Shown: positions 1 to 10,119, counted from the first letter of the stretch. The stretch is DNA of 64,000 nucleotides from Lentisphaera araneosa HTCC2155 (GCF_000170755.1 NZ_ABCK01000005.1:275924-339923); one strand, 5' to 3'. Made by a program: numbers and translations. Notes: generated by a model from the letters alone, not told the origin.

Positions 1-1216
1 TGCGATTATATTTGGCTATAATGCTGCGCAGTCTTCTGCGTGTAAATTCATCTATACCTCGCATTGCATACACAGTGGAGTGCTTGAAGTATTGATACCA
101 TCCGACAAGATTTGGCCGAAGGTAAGCAATTATGTCCTCTATTGAGTCCTTATTGCTTCTCCTCGTTTTCTTGCGTATGGCATCTTTGCATTTCTTCAGG
201 CTCTGCTTCCTTGGCCAACGTTTAATGCGATGTGTATTTCGCGTTCTCTCGAAATGGTATCCGAGAAACTCGAAGTACTCGCACTTCTCTGTCATGTCGG
301 CAATTCGCGTTTTTTCTGGATGAAGTTTCAGCCCATTGGCTTTCATCCACCTTCGCGTTTTGCGCAATGCCCTTTTGGCTGATTCTTTACTTTTACACAT
401 GATCAGGAAATCGTCTGCATAGCGCACTATCTCGAATCCAGCCTCGGTCATCTTGTGATCAAAGGGATCAAGATAGATATTTGCTAACAGAGGACTGATA
501 ATTCCTCCCTGCGGTGTACCTTCTTCAGGTTCCCAATGTTTGAGACCATCAAAGATATTGGCTTTGAGGAATTGTTCGATCAGATCAAGAATTTTACCAT
601 CAATGATCTTTTCCTTGACTCGACTCATGAGTTTCTCATGTGGTATAGTATCGAAGTAGCTTTGGATGTCGGCATCCATAACATAGAGATAGCCCTGCTT
701 TAACAATTCATTCACTCGTCTAAGTGCATCCTTGCAACCCAGCTTTGGACGAAATCCAAAACTGTAGGGCGAGAAGTCGATATCGAATATCGGCTCTATC
801 ACATGTTTCAGAGCTGTTTGAACTACTCGATCACGCACTGTGGGTATTCCCAGAGGTCTGGTCTTTCGACCATCACCTTTTGGGATTTCCACTCGGCGCA
901 CTGCACTGGGATCATACCTTCCGTCTTGCAGTTCTTCGAGAAGCTTAGCATTATTATACTCCAGCTCTGATTCGTAGCGCTCGATTGATACCATGTCCAC
1001 TCCATGTTTGCCCTTATTTGAACACACTTTCTCCCAAGCCTCCATAATATTATTCTTACGCATCAGCTTATCTGATAAGCTGTACCACTTGCCTCTTTCA
1101 ACTCCTCTATGAAGAGTTTTCAGCATCTGATCCGTCCAGACAGAAGGTGACGCCCACGCTTGTATTTCAACAAAGCGTTCATCTCGTCCTAATATTTGTT
1201 TAGCCATTTCTGACAT
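1..1216 (-). CDS. ltrA: Group II intron reverse transcriptase/maturase (3' end outside window)
   Basis: The frame is open from an ATG at 1216, preceded by an AAGGA ribosome site, to the left edge (405 codons), so the protein is cut by the window and not broken. Reverse-transcriptase blocks are clear: IPKGDGRKTRPLGIPTVRDR near residues 111-130 (RT2), the TPQGGIISPLLANIYLD block near 234-250, and the catalytic YADD at 266-269. A thumb/maturase-like WYQYF stretch lies near the edge. Such proteins fold their host intron for splicing and copy it into new DNA sites (retrohoming). Any C-terminal DNA-binding or HNH part would be outside the window. It sits in the intron RNA described separately. Function is confident; the subclass (IIB or bacterial class) is not assigned. 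Confidence 0.93.
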   Translation of the reverse strand, partial: MSEMAKQILGRDERFVEIQAWASPSVWTDQMLKTLHRGVERGKWYSLSDKLMRKNNIMEAWEKVCSNKGKHGVDMVSIERYESELEYNNAKLLEELQDGRYDPSAVRRVEIPKGDGRKTRPLGIPTVRDRVVQTALKHVIEPIFDIDFSPYSFGFRPKLGCKDALRRVNELLKQGYLYVMDADIQSYFDTIPHEKLMSRVKEKIIDGKILDLIEQFLKANIFDGLKHWEPEEGTPQGGIISPLLANIYLDPFDHKMTEAGFEIVRYADDFLIMCKSKESAKRALRKTRRWMKANGLKLHPEKTRIADMTEKCEYFEFLGYHFERTRNTHRIKRWPRKQSLKKCKDAIRKKTRRSNKDSIEDIIAYLRPNLVGWYQYFKHSTVYAMRGIDEFTRRRLRSIIAKYNR

Positions 1217-1704
1217 TCTTATATTCCTTCTATTCTTTTCTTCTCAGTTTCACCTTCCTGCCCCCCTTTGCTCCAGTGACTTTCACCACCTTCATCGCTA
1301 CTATGAGGGCTCTGACTCCTGCGTGGCGGATTAATCCGTACTGCCCACACAGGTCTCCCTACTTGATCCACAACACCTTCACACCATTCCGTCACCAAAC
1401 ACCTGTCAGCGTCTATACACCGCTTTTCTTTCCGCCTTTCTTCAGCGTGTATAACTTGAGCAGTTGGCTTACTTCGCCCTCAGGCTACGCAGCTCTTCCT
1501 CCCACTCTCTGGTCTTCGCCATGATATAGCAGGCTCGACACCCTGACCGGCCGAAACGCGTTCGTCATCCTACGGACTGATATTTCGTCTAGGCCCTACT
1601 ACCCACCCCGTTTCACAACGACGCAGTTGACTTCGACTACAGGGCTGACGGTCAACCCTGACGAGGTCTTTCACCTCGCTGATGTTGTGTACGCATAGGC
1701 GTAC
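1217..1704 (-). ncRNA. 5' portion of group II intron RNA (domains I-IV, approximate)
   Basis: The stretch upstream of the maturase start has no convincing gene of its own on either strand and is rich in short complementary segments, as expected for intron domains I-III with the maturase in domain IV. A GTACGCC near 1704 (minus strand), followed by AACATCAGCGAGGTG, resembles a group II 5' end (GUGYG-like). I therefore place the 5' splice site there, tentatively. Domains V and VI would lie left of the window, so the element cannot be delimited fully. Confidence 0.6.
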
Positions 1705-2072
1705 TATATCATGCCTTCGGCATTCAATTGAGCAGTTTTGAGTACCGAAGGTACGCCATAAAGAAGCTTGGCTCGTGAGAGCTAGGAGATAAGGTCGATC
1801 AAAAACGTGAGTGCCGAAGGTACGGCATAGAGAAAACAAAATTCATCCACAGATTCCCCAGATTAACACAGATAAAACTGCCAACAGATAACTAATCACT
1901 TTTTTAAAGCAGGAAGGATTCCTGCGCTCCCAGCAAAAAAACCTGCAGGCCTCTTGCTTCTTTCAGCGTAGCGATCTTTCAGCGTAGCGATCTTTCAGCG
2001 TAGCGATCTTTCAGCGCAGCGATCTTTCAGCGTAGCGGTTTTTCAGCGTAGCGGTTTTTCAGCGTAGCGGTC
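1705..2072. other. Intergenic region with small hairpins and repeat module
   Basis: No gene seen. It holds two near-copies of a small hairpin motif (GTACCGAAGGTAC-like at about 1740 and GTGCCGAAGGTACGGCAT at about 1810), a sentence-like repeat 'ATTCATCCACAGATT' near 1840, a 58-bp module at 1906-1963 that recurs at 23823-23880, and the 16-bp tandem repeats at 1960-2073. Confidence 0.6.
1906..1963. repeat. 58-bp dispersed module, copy 1
   Basis: Begins AAAGCAGGAAGGATTCCTGC, an imperfect palindrome, and ends CTCTTGCTTCTTT. A second copy in the same orientation at 23823-23880 differs at two positions by eye. Both copies sit just beyond the 3' end of a minus-strand sulfatase gene and next to AGCGnAGCG tandem repeats. 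Confidence 0.85.
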
Positions 2073-2073
2073 T
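1960..2073. repeat. 16-bp tandem repeats (TTTCAGCGTAGCGATC-like), about 7 copies
   Basis: Seven or so tandem units of about 16 bp with core AGCGTAGCG, varying at the ends (GATC or GGTT). The last unit runs into the stop codon of the minus-strand sulfatase at 2073. It belongs to the AGCGnAGCG family also seen at 9830, 10120, 18604, 23885 and 38750. Confidence 0.85.
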
Positions 2074-3986
2074 TACTTCTTTTTCTTCTTACTTTTTTTA
2101 TCTTTCTTACCTGTACTTATCTTCACTTCCAAACCCAAAGTCTCGGCAATTGCCATCTGCATCCGTGGTACATATCCCCCTGCTTTACTCGCAAGAGCTT
2201 GTTTGGCCAAAGGTCGACCTTGCTCACCCATCCAGTCAAGCACATTCAAAGCAAATAACAAAGCAGGAGCTTCCTTCTCGATAATCGCTCCGATAGTCTC
2301 ATAGCATTTATCCGCATCACCAATTTTCAAAAGTGCCCATGCTGCAATGATGCGCACGTGATCTGATTCGTCATTTAAAGCCTTTATCAATGGTGTTCTT
2401 GCGGACTTCGCAGCTTCTTCAAGGAGAAGCAATCCCATAGCGCCCCAATAACGAAGTTCCGGGGACTGGTCCTCAAGTAAGTGAATGAGCTGCTCTAAGT
2501 TCGCGGGATCTTTCGCTAGTGCCACATCTATTGCATCCAAACACCCCGCATGATTAAACATTTTGGGATCACGAACTAAGTCATACATGCTTGTATTATG
2601 TTTTTCAGCTAGGCGTAGCATTTCATATTCAGGAAGAAGTCCCGCATCATAATACTTTTCCTGCGCATTTCGCAAAGCCTTACGCATCTGTACTGCTACT
2701 TCTTTAAACTCTGGGTGATCAATGAGGTTATTGATATTATCTGAGTCCGAGCTCCTATCATAGAGTTCTTCTGTATGCGTCTTTGCATGGAAAAAACGGC
2801 TACTGACTTCATTGGTATTTCCCGCTTTATGCTCCGCGACCCAGGACTGCGCGGCAGGCATTTTCCACAAATAATTTAACATCGCTCCTCGAGGGGCAAA
2901 GGGCATGTAGTTTCTAATATAAGTGTATCGGCCCTTGCGTACTGAACGCTCATTATCGACGCGTTCGTCCATGCGTCCACGGAAACTGAAGTGATACTCT
3001 GCCTCTGCTTCTTTCTCCTTTCCTAAAAAGACACGTCCCTGCATTGATTGTGGAATTTCTGATCCCGTAATACTCAACCAAGTTTTGGGCATATCCACAA
3101 AGCTGACCAATTCTTTAATGCGTGCGCCTCGCTTCTCCGCTGGCCAGAGATGCTTATACTTTTCCGGAATACGAATAATTAGCGGTGCATGAATTCCGCT
3201 CTCAAAGAGAAAGCGCTTACTCCGTGGTAAAACTCCACCATGATCGGAGCAATAGATGACAATTGTATCATCTGCTAAACCATCTTCTTCCAAAAGCTTC
3301 AAAGTATAACCAATTTCCGTATCCATCTTCGATATTTGGTCATGGTATTTAGAGTAATTTTGTCTCATTATGGGTGTGTCTGGGTGGTACTTTGCGAGCT
3401 GTACCTTGGCTGGATCAAGTTTGTAGTCCTTGAGGCCATGTGCCTTACTTTCGTGACTCGTCATCGTATTGATCACACAGAAAAATGGTTGATCCTTCTT
3501 GCGCAGACGCCAAAAATGAAAGGTACTGCGGATGTCCTTGTTTTCTTTTTTCGATTGAAAGTCCCAAATCTTTTTAGTCGTGCGCCCCTTAGACCCCAAG
3601 TTATAATCTGTTTTAAATCCATTTGCGGTAAAATAACCTGCCTTCTGCAGCTGCTGTGGATAAAGTTTGATCTTGTCATAGGGAATTGCATGCGAACTTC
3701 GCATTGGGTGCGTGCCCATAGAAACGGCATTCACACCTGTTAACCACGTGCAACGCGAGGGAGCACAAACGGGTGCATTGGCAAAGGTATTCTCATACAA
3801 GAAGCCATCGGCCGCTAGCTTGTCAAGATTTGGAGTTTTGGCATTTTCGTTACCATAACAGCCCAACCAAGATGCATTATTATCTTCACTCGTCAGCCAT
3901 AGAATATTAGGGCGCTCTAGCTCAAAAGCTTGGCTGATTACAGATGAGGCACAAATTGCCCAAGTCACTAGAAGTTTTCTTAACAT
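2073..3986 (-). CDS. Secreted sulfatase (S1 family) with C-terminal HEAT-like repeats
   Basis: A 637-residue sulfatase, longer than the usual 450-550. Residues 1-20 form a signal peptide. NILWLTSEDN (27-36) holds the first metal-binding acids. C74-A-P-S-R78 is the formylglycine motif, and a later CSDHGG is the second metal-binding segment. These enzymes hydrolyse sulfate esters, and the Cys must be oxidised to formylglycine; no maturase gene is seen here. From about residue 480 the chain has helical repeats (for example LRYWGAMGLLLLEEA and VRIIAAWALLKIG), like HEAT repeats. The tail is very Lys-rich (KKDKKSKKKKK) and ends where the tandem repeats begin. Its substrate is unknown; a heparan-type N-sulfatase-like relation is only a guess. 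Confidence 0.9.
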   Translation of the reverse strand: MLRKLLVTWAICASSVISQAFELERPNILWLTSEDNNASWLGCYGNENAKTPNLDKLAADGFLYENTFANAPVCAPSRCTWLTGVNAVSMGTHPMRSSHAIPYDKIKLYPQQLQKAGYFTANGFKTDYNLGSKGRTTKKIWDFQSKKENKDIRSTFHFWRLRKKDQPFFCVINTMTSHESKAHGLKDYKLDPAKVQLAKYHPDTPIMRQNYSKYHDQISKMDTEIGYTLKLLEEDGLADDTIVIYCSDHGGVLPRSKRFLFESGIHAPLIIRIPEKYKHLWPAEKRGARIKELVSFVDMPKTWLSITGSEIPQSMQGRVFLGKEKEAEAEYHFSFRGRMDERVDNERSVRKGRYTYIRNYMPFAPRGAMLNYLWKMPAAQSWVAEHKAGNTNEVSSRFFHAKTHTEELYDRSSDSDNINNLIDHPEFKEVAVQMRKALRNAQEKYYDAGLLPEYEMLRLAEKHNTSMYDLVRDPKMFNHAGCLDAIDVALAKDPANLEQLIHLLEDQSPELRYWGAMGLLLLEEAAKSARTPLIKALNDESDHVRIIAAWALLKIGDADKCYETIGAIIEKEAPALLFALNVLDWMGEQGRPLAKQALASKAGGYVPRMQMAIAETLGLEVKISTGKKDKKSKKKKK

Positions 3987-4153
3987 TTTATATTCCTTTT
4001 TCCCTTCACCTTTTCAGCAAAAATTTTCATTCGGATCAATTAATATTTGTAATATAAGCACCGACGAAATGCCATTTTGGGACAGTGAAAATAAAAAAGC
4101 TCCATCAATCAGCATGAATGATGGAGCTTAATGAAATGATTATGAAGAGATCT

Positions 4154-5641
4154 TTAGCGAATGGACTCTTCGGGCAATTCCGTTTTAATGCCTTGATCAA
4201 TCGGCATCTTATCGGGATTAGCTCCCGTAGATTTGAGAGTTTTTGCCAACTCCATGGCAAGCATGGATTTAATATCAGCGTATGCTGGATCCTCGGCTAA
4301 GTTACTGCTCTCTGAAGGGTCGCGCTCCATATTGTAAAGCTCTTCCATGTGACGCAATTTACCGCCATCACCATGTGGGTAAGCAACGTACTTCCATTTG
4401 CCATGGCGGATGCCGCGAACATTTGGCGTGTAAGGGAACTGAACCTCATAATTGTATTCATAGAGCCAAGTTTTACGCCACTCAGCATCTTTGGTGTCGT
4501 CGAGTAAAGTTGCCCAGGAAAGACCTTGAGCTGAAGGCATTTTCTTGCCGACTGTGAGTTCCATAATTGTTGGTGCCATATCAATGGAAAGCACTTGCTC
4601 TTTAATCACTGTACCGCCTTTGATTTTCTTTGGGAAACGAACCGTGAGTGGAATACTGACACTCGCTTCATGCATGGTTCTTTTATCAATCATACCGTGC
4701 TCACCGAGGAGGAAACCATTATCAGAAGTAAAGATGAGAATGGTGTTATCCAAAATGCCCATCTCTTCCAGGTGATCATAAATGCGACCTACGCTGTCAT
4801 CTACCGAATTGATCGTGGCCGTGTAGCTGCGAACAAAGTGTTCAAAATCGACAATCGCAGAAGCTTTATCGTTGGGAAAGTCTTTACGGAAACCATAAAG
4901 AGGACCATAAATACCGTGCCAGGTTGGGAGACGGTCGACAATCCATTTTGGTTTATCGCCGAGCTTCCAAGAACTATCGGGATAAGGAACTGGTGTATCG
5001 TTGTAAATGCTATCGTATTTGGCTTCCGGAATGAAAGGTCCGTGAGGAGCTTTGTGACCGAGACACAGAGCAAAAGGCTTGCTTTTGTCAACTTTATTGA
5101 GGAAGTCAATCGCCATGTCAGTCACTTTGTGAGCGTAGTAGCCTGGGACTTTCTTTCTTTCGCCATTAACATTGAAAGTGGTATCCCAGTACTTACCCTG
5201 CCCTTTGTGGGTTACCCAATAGTCAAAACCTGGGCGTTTGCTATCGTCTTCTTCTCCCATATGCCACTTGCCAATCCAACCCGTTGTGTAGCCTTCCTGC
5301 TGAAGTAGCAGCGGAAAACTCTTGAGGTCATGGGGGTAATCGGTAAAGTTATCGTACACTTTGTGTGTGTGAGTATACGTTCCGGAAAGAAAGGCCGCGC
5401 GACTTGGGGAACAGAGAGAAGTTGTACAATACATATTCTCGAACTGCACACCCTCAGCTGCAATTTTGTTAATACTTGGGGTATCGATTCCAAGTAGAGG
5501 CTTCTTGTGATAACCTACTGCATCTCCACGCTGATCATCCGTAAGAATGAACACCACATTGGGACGTTGATTTTCTTTAGCACAAGCTGAAAGTGCCATC
5601 GCACCTAACATGCCTGTGAAAAGCAATTTCTTTAAAAACAT
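4154..5641 (-). CDS. Sulfatase lipoprotein (S1 family)
   Basis: The frame is open further upstream, but I choose the ATG at 5641: it has a strong TTAGGAG site and begins a lipoprotein signal (MFLKKLLFTG..., lipobox ALSAC with Cys20), giving 495 residues. FILTDD (31-36) binds the metal, C77-S-P-S-R81 is the formylglycine site, and LIFTSDNGFLLGEHG is the second metal segment. It is probably anchored in the outer or inner membrane facing the periplasm. The fold and length suit the choline-sulfatase/iduronate-sulfatase side of S1, but the substrate is not known. It stands in a minus-strand run with the next three genes, separated by gaps of 100-170 bases, so co-transcription is possible but unproven. 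Confidence 0.9.
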   Translation of the reverse strand: MFLKKLLFTGMLGAMALSACAKENQRPNVVFILTDDQRGDAVGYHKKPLLGIDTPSINKIAAEGVQFENMYCTTSLCSPSRAAFLSGTYTHTHKVYDNFTDYPHDLKSFPLLLQQEGYTTGWIGKWHMGEEDDSKRPGFDYWVTHKGQGKYWDTTFNVNGERKKVPGYYAHKVTDMAIDFLNKVDKSKPFALCLGHKAPHGPFIPEAKYDSIYNDTPVPYPDSSWKLGDKPKWIVDRLPTWHGIYGPLYGFRKDFPNDKASAIVDFEHFVRSYTATINSVDDSVGRIYDHLEEMGILDNTILIFTSDNGFLLGEHGMIDKRTMHEASVSIPLTVRFPKKIKGGTVIKEQVLSIDMAPTIMELTVGKKMPSAQGLSWATLLDDTKDAEWRKTWLYEYNYEVQFPYTPNVRGIRHGKWKYVAYPHGDGGKLRHMEELYNMERDPSESSNLAEDPAYADIKSMLAMELAKTLKSTGANPDKMPIDQGIKTELPEESIR

Positions 5642-5792
5642 TATTTCTCCTAATTTATAAATAATACTCTCTAATTTATTCACTTGACCTGGGCTTAACT
5701 TAACAGCAATAAGCTTAATGTTTATAATTTAAATAAATATTCTCCTCAATAATCGCTTTCTTGCATGAGTTTCTGATCAAGAAATAAAAAAA

Positions 5793-7481
5793 TCATAGTT
5801 TTTCTACTTCTATAAGGTGAAAGTGTACATCCTCATCTGAAAGTTTTTTAATGATGAAATCAGCAGGTTCCTCATTCGCCTTTGCACTAAATTCATAAAT
5901 AAACTCGGCCTTCTTCCATTCTCCTGAGTTTTTGCATTCAATAGTCTTGAGACCGGCCTGAGGGGTTTTTACTCGCCAACGGCCAGTACCTTTGTCGAGA
6001 TAGCTAATTGTCAATTTTAATTTTTTAGCCTTCTTCGCAAAAGCTTCATTCAGTTTAAAAAACATGCTGCCGCCCTTAATGCCAAATGAGCGGGTAAAAC
6101 GCCCATAAAGCGAATTATCCACACTCCACCAGGGCTGACTGCTTTGATCGGGCTTCACTTGATGAACAAAACGTTCGTAATTACCTGAGATAATCCCCCA
6201 GCCCACATCATTAACTCCGGTACGATTGCGATTAGCCATGCCACCGCCCATAGCTGATTTAGTATCATTTTGCTGAGCTCCATAGGCTTGAAATTTTTCA
6301 GCAATATCCGCATAACGTTTTTTATCAAATCTTGCCATTTCTTTACCTGAACCAAATTCAGCTAGAGGAAATTCTTTTGTATCAGAGGCATCTAAACCTT
6401 TGCGAAGAGCGCAAAAACCCTTCTTAGATTTTTGCGGATCCCGCATGGGAGCGTACTCATTAAAAAACTCAAATGCATGAGAATTATCCGAATCTACCAA
6501 GGCACCCTGAGGGATATTCCACACATCCAAGTTCATGTGCAGCGAAAAGAGTCCCGACCAATAGAGAACTATAGGAACATCTCTTTTTGACCAATTCATC
6601 TTGTAGAGTTCACCATCCATTTCACCTCGAGAAAAGTGGTGCCCATTACTCGCCTTTGTTTGTTCCCAGGCTTTTAAGCGGTCCCTATTTTCACTAACGT
6701 GATAACCATGACTCGACATTCCCATTTTCAATCCATAATCACCTAAATTCTGCTCTAACCAAAGATTAGATTTTTCAGTATTTGCATCGGAGTTCACCGC
6801 TATGGGCAGCGGCCTCTTTACTTCTTCCTGAAAATACTTTTTCATCTTGCCCCAAACCTTGATGCGATAATCATCCCATTGCTCACGGCTAATAGCGTAC
6901 TTTTTATCCAAGGGATTGCCTTTATAGCCCCAACCGTCACCCGTCGAACCTTCGCAACTTTGAACAAAAAGAATGCGCTTGTGAAGTTCCTCGGGTAAAG
7001 CATCAATATATTGGGCCCAGGCCTTCAGTAATTTGAAGTACTTTTCCTGGTAGAGCGCATCAAAATAATAGGGAAATGCGGTTTGATTCGTCGCTTCACC
7101 CAAAGCATTAGTTTTACGATCCGTCTCGACTTTGGGAACTCCGATTTCATAGAGCCATTTAGGTGTCCCTGGTGCCACCCAAATCATGGTGTGCACGTAG
7201 TAATCATTCTCATGAGCTTGCTTGAGTAATTCACCAAAGCGCTCATCAAATTTATACTCACCCTCACGTGGCTCCAGTTTTCTCCAAGTTAAAACAATGG
7301 CAACCCCGCGTAAATCAGGTGCGGTCTGACGATTCGTTTTTCTAGGTGACCAATTGCACCAGGAATAAATCCCAGCCGCTTCATGAGGAAAAGTCGGCAC
7401 TTGAACTTTGGTCTTTTTAAGTTCATCCGCACTTAGTGAAGCCACTAAAAAGAGTGCCGCAAAGATTATATTTTTAATCAT
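5793..7481 (-). CDS. Secreted TIM-barrel glycosidase-like protein (GH-A-like, family not assigned)
   Basis: A 562-residue protein with an N-terminal signal peptide (MIKNIIFAALFLVASLSADE). After it, VLTWRKLEPREGEYKFDERF resembles the start of GH42-like or related clan GH-A barrels (W...EP.EG.Y.FD). QSCEGSTGDG has a candidate acid/base Glu and FSRGEMDGE a candidate nucleophile Glu. The last 100 residues look like a beta-sandwich (KLTISYLDKGTGRWRV). A second protein of the same design is at 20146-21852. It lies between two sulfatases, suggesting work on the same sulfated glycan. I cannot name the GH family; the catalytic residues are inferred from position only. Confidence 0.65.
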   Translation of the reverse strand: MIKNIIFAALFLVASLSADELKKTKVQVPTFPHEAAGIYSWCNWSPRKTNRQTAPDLRGVAIVLTWRKLEPREGEYKFDERFGELLKQAHENDYYVHTMIWVAPGTPKWLYEIGVPKVETDRKTNALGEATNQTAFPYYFDALYQEKYFKLLKAWAQYIDALPEELHKRILFVQSCEGSTGDGWGYKGNPLDKKYAISREQWDDYRIKVWGKMKKYFQEEVKRPLPIAVNSDANTEKSNLWLEQNLGDYGLKMGMSSHGYHVSENRDRLKAWEQTKASNGHHFSRGEMDGELYKMNWSKRDVPIVLYWSGLFSLHMNLDVWNIPQGALVDSDNSHAFEFFNEYAPMRDPQKSKKGFCALRKGLDASDTKEFPLAEFGSGKEMARFDKKRYADIAEKFQAYGAQQNDTKSAMGGGMANRNRTGVNDVGWGIISGNYERFVHQVKPDQSSQPWWSVDNSLYGRFTRSFGIKGGSMFFKLNEAFAKKAKKLKLTISYLDKGTGRWRVKTPQAGLKTIECKNSGEWKKAEFIYEFSAKANEEPADFIIKKLSDEDVHFHLIEVEKL

Positions 7482-7533
7482 TTCTTTTCCTGTTCTAAAA
7501 CTTGATCTAAAGCCATTGCTTTGAAAAATTTAA

Positions 7534-9096
7534 CTATCTTATACTGGCAACTTTAAGTACTTCTTGCATGATCTCATCAACCATCTTTTTATATTCAGGG
7601 TTCTTGAGTAAATCTTTTTCTTCCTGTGGGTCATCTTCGAGATTATACAGAGCAAAAGGCTTATTATTAAGTGATTTGTCTTTCATATCCCAATGAACAC
7701 AGAGCTTCCACTTGCCTTTGCGCATCATGCGAGCTTCTGGATCTTTTGAACCACCCTTTTTTGGCTTGCGTATACGAGCTTCGATTTTACCCTGCGAGTA
7801 CATATACTCGCGAGTTGATTTAGAATCACCTTTTAATTGTGAGAGGAAACTAATTGAGTCCTGACCACAAGCGCCCTGTAGAGTAGATTGACCCGTTAAT
7901 TCTGCGAGAGTCCCATAAATATCTTGCTGACCAATGAGGTTATCATTCACTGTACCCGGCTCAATAACCGAACCTTCTTTTGTACCATCTCCCCAAGCTG
8001 CAATGAAAGGAACGCGATGACCACCTTCCCAAATGGAACCTTTGAAACCAGAGTAAATCCCACTGGAGTCTTGACCAAAGGGATACGCCCCCGGAGATGC
8101 TCCATTATCTGCAGTGAAGATAATGAGAGTATTTTTGAGCTCACCCTTTTTTTCTAAATTCTCCATAATTAGACGAAGTGTTACGTCCGTTTCATAAACA
8201 AAGTCGCCATAAGAACAGAAGTTGTAATTCCCCTTTTTATCAGGATGACGCTCAGCCGTAATCCCTTCAACTTGAATACCATTAATTTCTTTAGCTGCCG
8301 TATTGGGCCCATGGATACTTTGGGTACAGAAATATAAAAAGAAGGGCTTATCCTCATTTTCTTTATAATGATTATCGATAAAGCCAAGAGCTTTATTCGC
8401 GAGAGTTGGTCCCACCTGTAAAAAATCCCAATATGGCATGCCCACCTGATAGTAACCACGATGAGTATTTTGGCCTTTCGCTGCACGTGTCCAACGACCT
8501 TCCTGTAATCTCAAATCATCCTGATCGCCAATCATCACATCATTTTCAAAGTGAGCATAAGGCGATTCTTGGATACCATTGGGCAGAATAAAGGAATAAT
8601 CAAAACCCAAATCTAATGGCCCCATTTTAAAGGGACGGCTAAAGTCGAGTTTTTTATAGTCTTTCTCATTCTCCGCAAGCTTATCTGATCCACGCTCATA
8701 AAAAGTTCCGCCGATATGAAATTTTCCCAGCATAGCCGTGTTGTAGCCCGCCTGTTGCATGAGCTTACCAATAGTAACTTTCTGATCAGGGAGGATCTGA
8801 CTCTTGGTACTATAATTCCATACGCCGCGAGGATTTAAACCACGCTGAACATAGTTCCCCGTCAAAATACTGTAGCGCGTTGGTGCACAAGTTGATGCCG
8901 TCGTGTGGTGATCCGTAAAGCGCATGCCGCGAGCCGCGAGCTTATCTAGTGTGGGTGTGTAGAACTTCGAATCCGGATTATAACAATTGACATCGCCGAT
9001 GCCATAATCATCTGAATTAATCAAGATAACATTAGGTTTTTCATTGGCTGTGGCCGCCGAGGCCAAAAATAAGAGAGTAAGAAACTTTTTGATCAT
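7534..9096 (-). CDS. Secreted arylsulfatase (S1 family, CAPTR variant)
   Basis: 520 residues with a signal peptide at 1-17. LINSDDYG (25-32) supplies metal-binding Asp. The formylglycine motif is C70-A-P-T-R74, with Thr where most of its neighbours have Ser; both are seen in S1 sulfatases. FTADNGASPGAYP and WEGGHRVPF are the usual second metal and substrate-side blocks. The gene lies 52 bases upstream of the glycosidase-like gene at 5793-7481 in the same direction and may share its transcript. Substrate unknown. Confidence 0.92.
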   Translation of the reverse strand: MIKKFLTLLFLASAATANEKPNVILINSDDYGIGDVNCYNPDSKFYTPTLDKLAARGMRFTDHHTTASTCAPTRYSILTGNYVQRGLNPRGVWNYSTKSQILPDQKVTIGKLMQQAGYNTAMLGKFHIGGTFYERGSDKLAENEKDYKKLDFSRPFKMGPLDLGFDYSFILPNGIQESPYAHFENDVMIGDQDDLRLQEGRWTRAAKGQNTHRGYYQVGMPYWDFLQVGPTLANKALGFIDNHYKENEDKPFFLYFCTQSIHGPNTAAKEINGIQVEGITAERHPDKKGNYNFCSYGDFVYETDVTLRLIMENLEKKGELKNTLIIFTADNGASPGAYPFGQDSSGIYSGFKGSIWEGGHRVPFIAAWGDGTKEGSVIEPGTVNDNLIGQQDIYGTLAELTGQSTLQGACGQDSISFLSQLKGDSKSTREYMYSQGKIEARIRKPKKGGSKDPEARMMRKGKWKLCVHWDMKDKSLNNKPFALYNLEDDPQEEKDLLKNPEYKKMVDEIMQEVLKVASIR

Positions 9097-9296
9097 AATT
9101 CATTTTTCCTGTGTTTTAAAATCTACACCTTTAATCGTACACAACTGGGACGCTCTTTACATAGAAAAACATTATTTTTCAATATAAGCTCAAACAAACC
9201 CAAGTTTGAGCGTAGTGACAAGTTGCCTTAGGAAGCACCTGTCGGCTTAGGAAGCGCCTGTCGGCTTAGGTAGCGCTTCGCTTAGGTGACAGGAAA

Positions 9297-9339
9297 CAGG
9301 TGTTTGATAAGCAGCTGGGAGCCCCGCATTCCAATGCGG
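9297..9339 (+). repeat. 43-bp inverted repeat, left arm
   Basis: Starts CAGGTGTTTGATAAGCAGCT and ends CATTCCAATGCGG. The reverse complement is at 9931-9973 with one mismatch by eye. The arms enclose about 590 bases without a gene. Confidence 0.85.
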
Positions 9340-9930
9340 CACCCTATTACGGACTCCGCAAAGATATTTTTTATAGAGCTAAATTGAACCACGGATAAAC
9401 ACAGAGAGATGTCGCTTCGCTCAAGGTAGCGGCAACAAGTTACCTTAGGAAGCGCACTGCGTTCTTAGGTATCTCTTCACTCAAGGTTTTCACAAAAAAA
9501 CATATAAGTATTTTGGCAATTATTTTCATTCAAACCTAAAGCATTTAACTGTAATCGTGCCAAAGGCACAAAGCATAATTCAGCCTATGGTTTTTAACCA
9601 TAGGACCTTACATTTAAGCCCCATCCCGTTCTAAAGGAACGACGCATATATCATAAAACATTATTAATTAGGCGCTCGTATTACTTATGTAAATTCATTA
9701 GGATTCTTGTGCTTTTTTATGCTCTTTAGTGATTCGATTTTTTTCTAATATTAGATAATTTTATTTAACCACAGAAAATCACAAAACAACACAGAAAATT
9801 TTAATCTGTCAAATGATTCCTGAAATCAAAGCGAAGCGCTACCTAAGCGAAGCGCTACCTAAGCGAAGTAGTCACTACCTGGGTGAATCCGTGTGAATCT
9901 GTGGATGAAAAATTTTACATGTAGTTAATA

Positions 9931-9973
9931 CCGCATTGGAATGCGGAGCTCCCAGCTGCTTATCAAACACCTG
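9931..9973 (-). repeat. 43-bp inverted repeat, right arm
   Basis: Reverse complement of 9297-9339 (CCGCATTGGAATGCGG at its left end is itself a palindrome). Confidence 0.85.
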
Positions 9974-10119
9974 CTACCTAAGCAAAGCAAAGCGATCCCT
10001 ATCTGTGTTTATTCGTGTTTATCCGTGGTTGAATATCTTCACATGCAGTTAATGCCGATTAGCAATCGGCGCTCCCAGGTGTTGCCATAAGCCAATTAGT
10101 TTTTTATCTATCATCTGAA

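Noticed and set aside
1570..1839. Minus-strand 89-codon frame
   Set aside because: Lies in the 5' group II intron RNA and its flank; no protein family resemblance.
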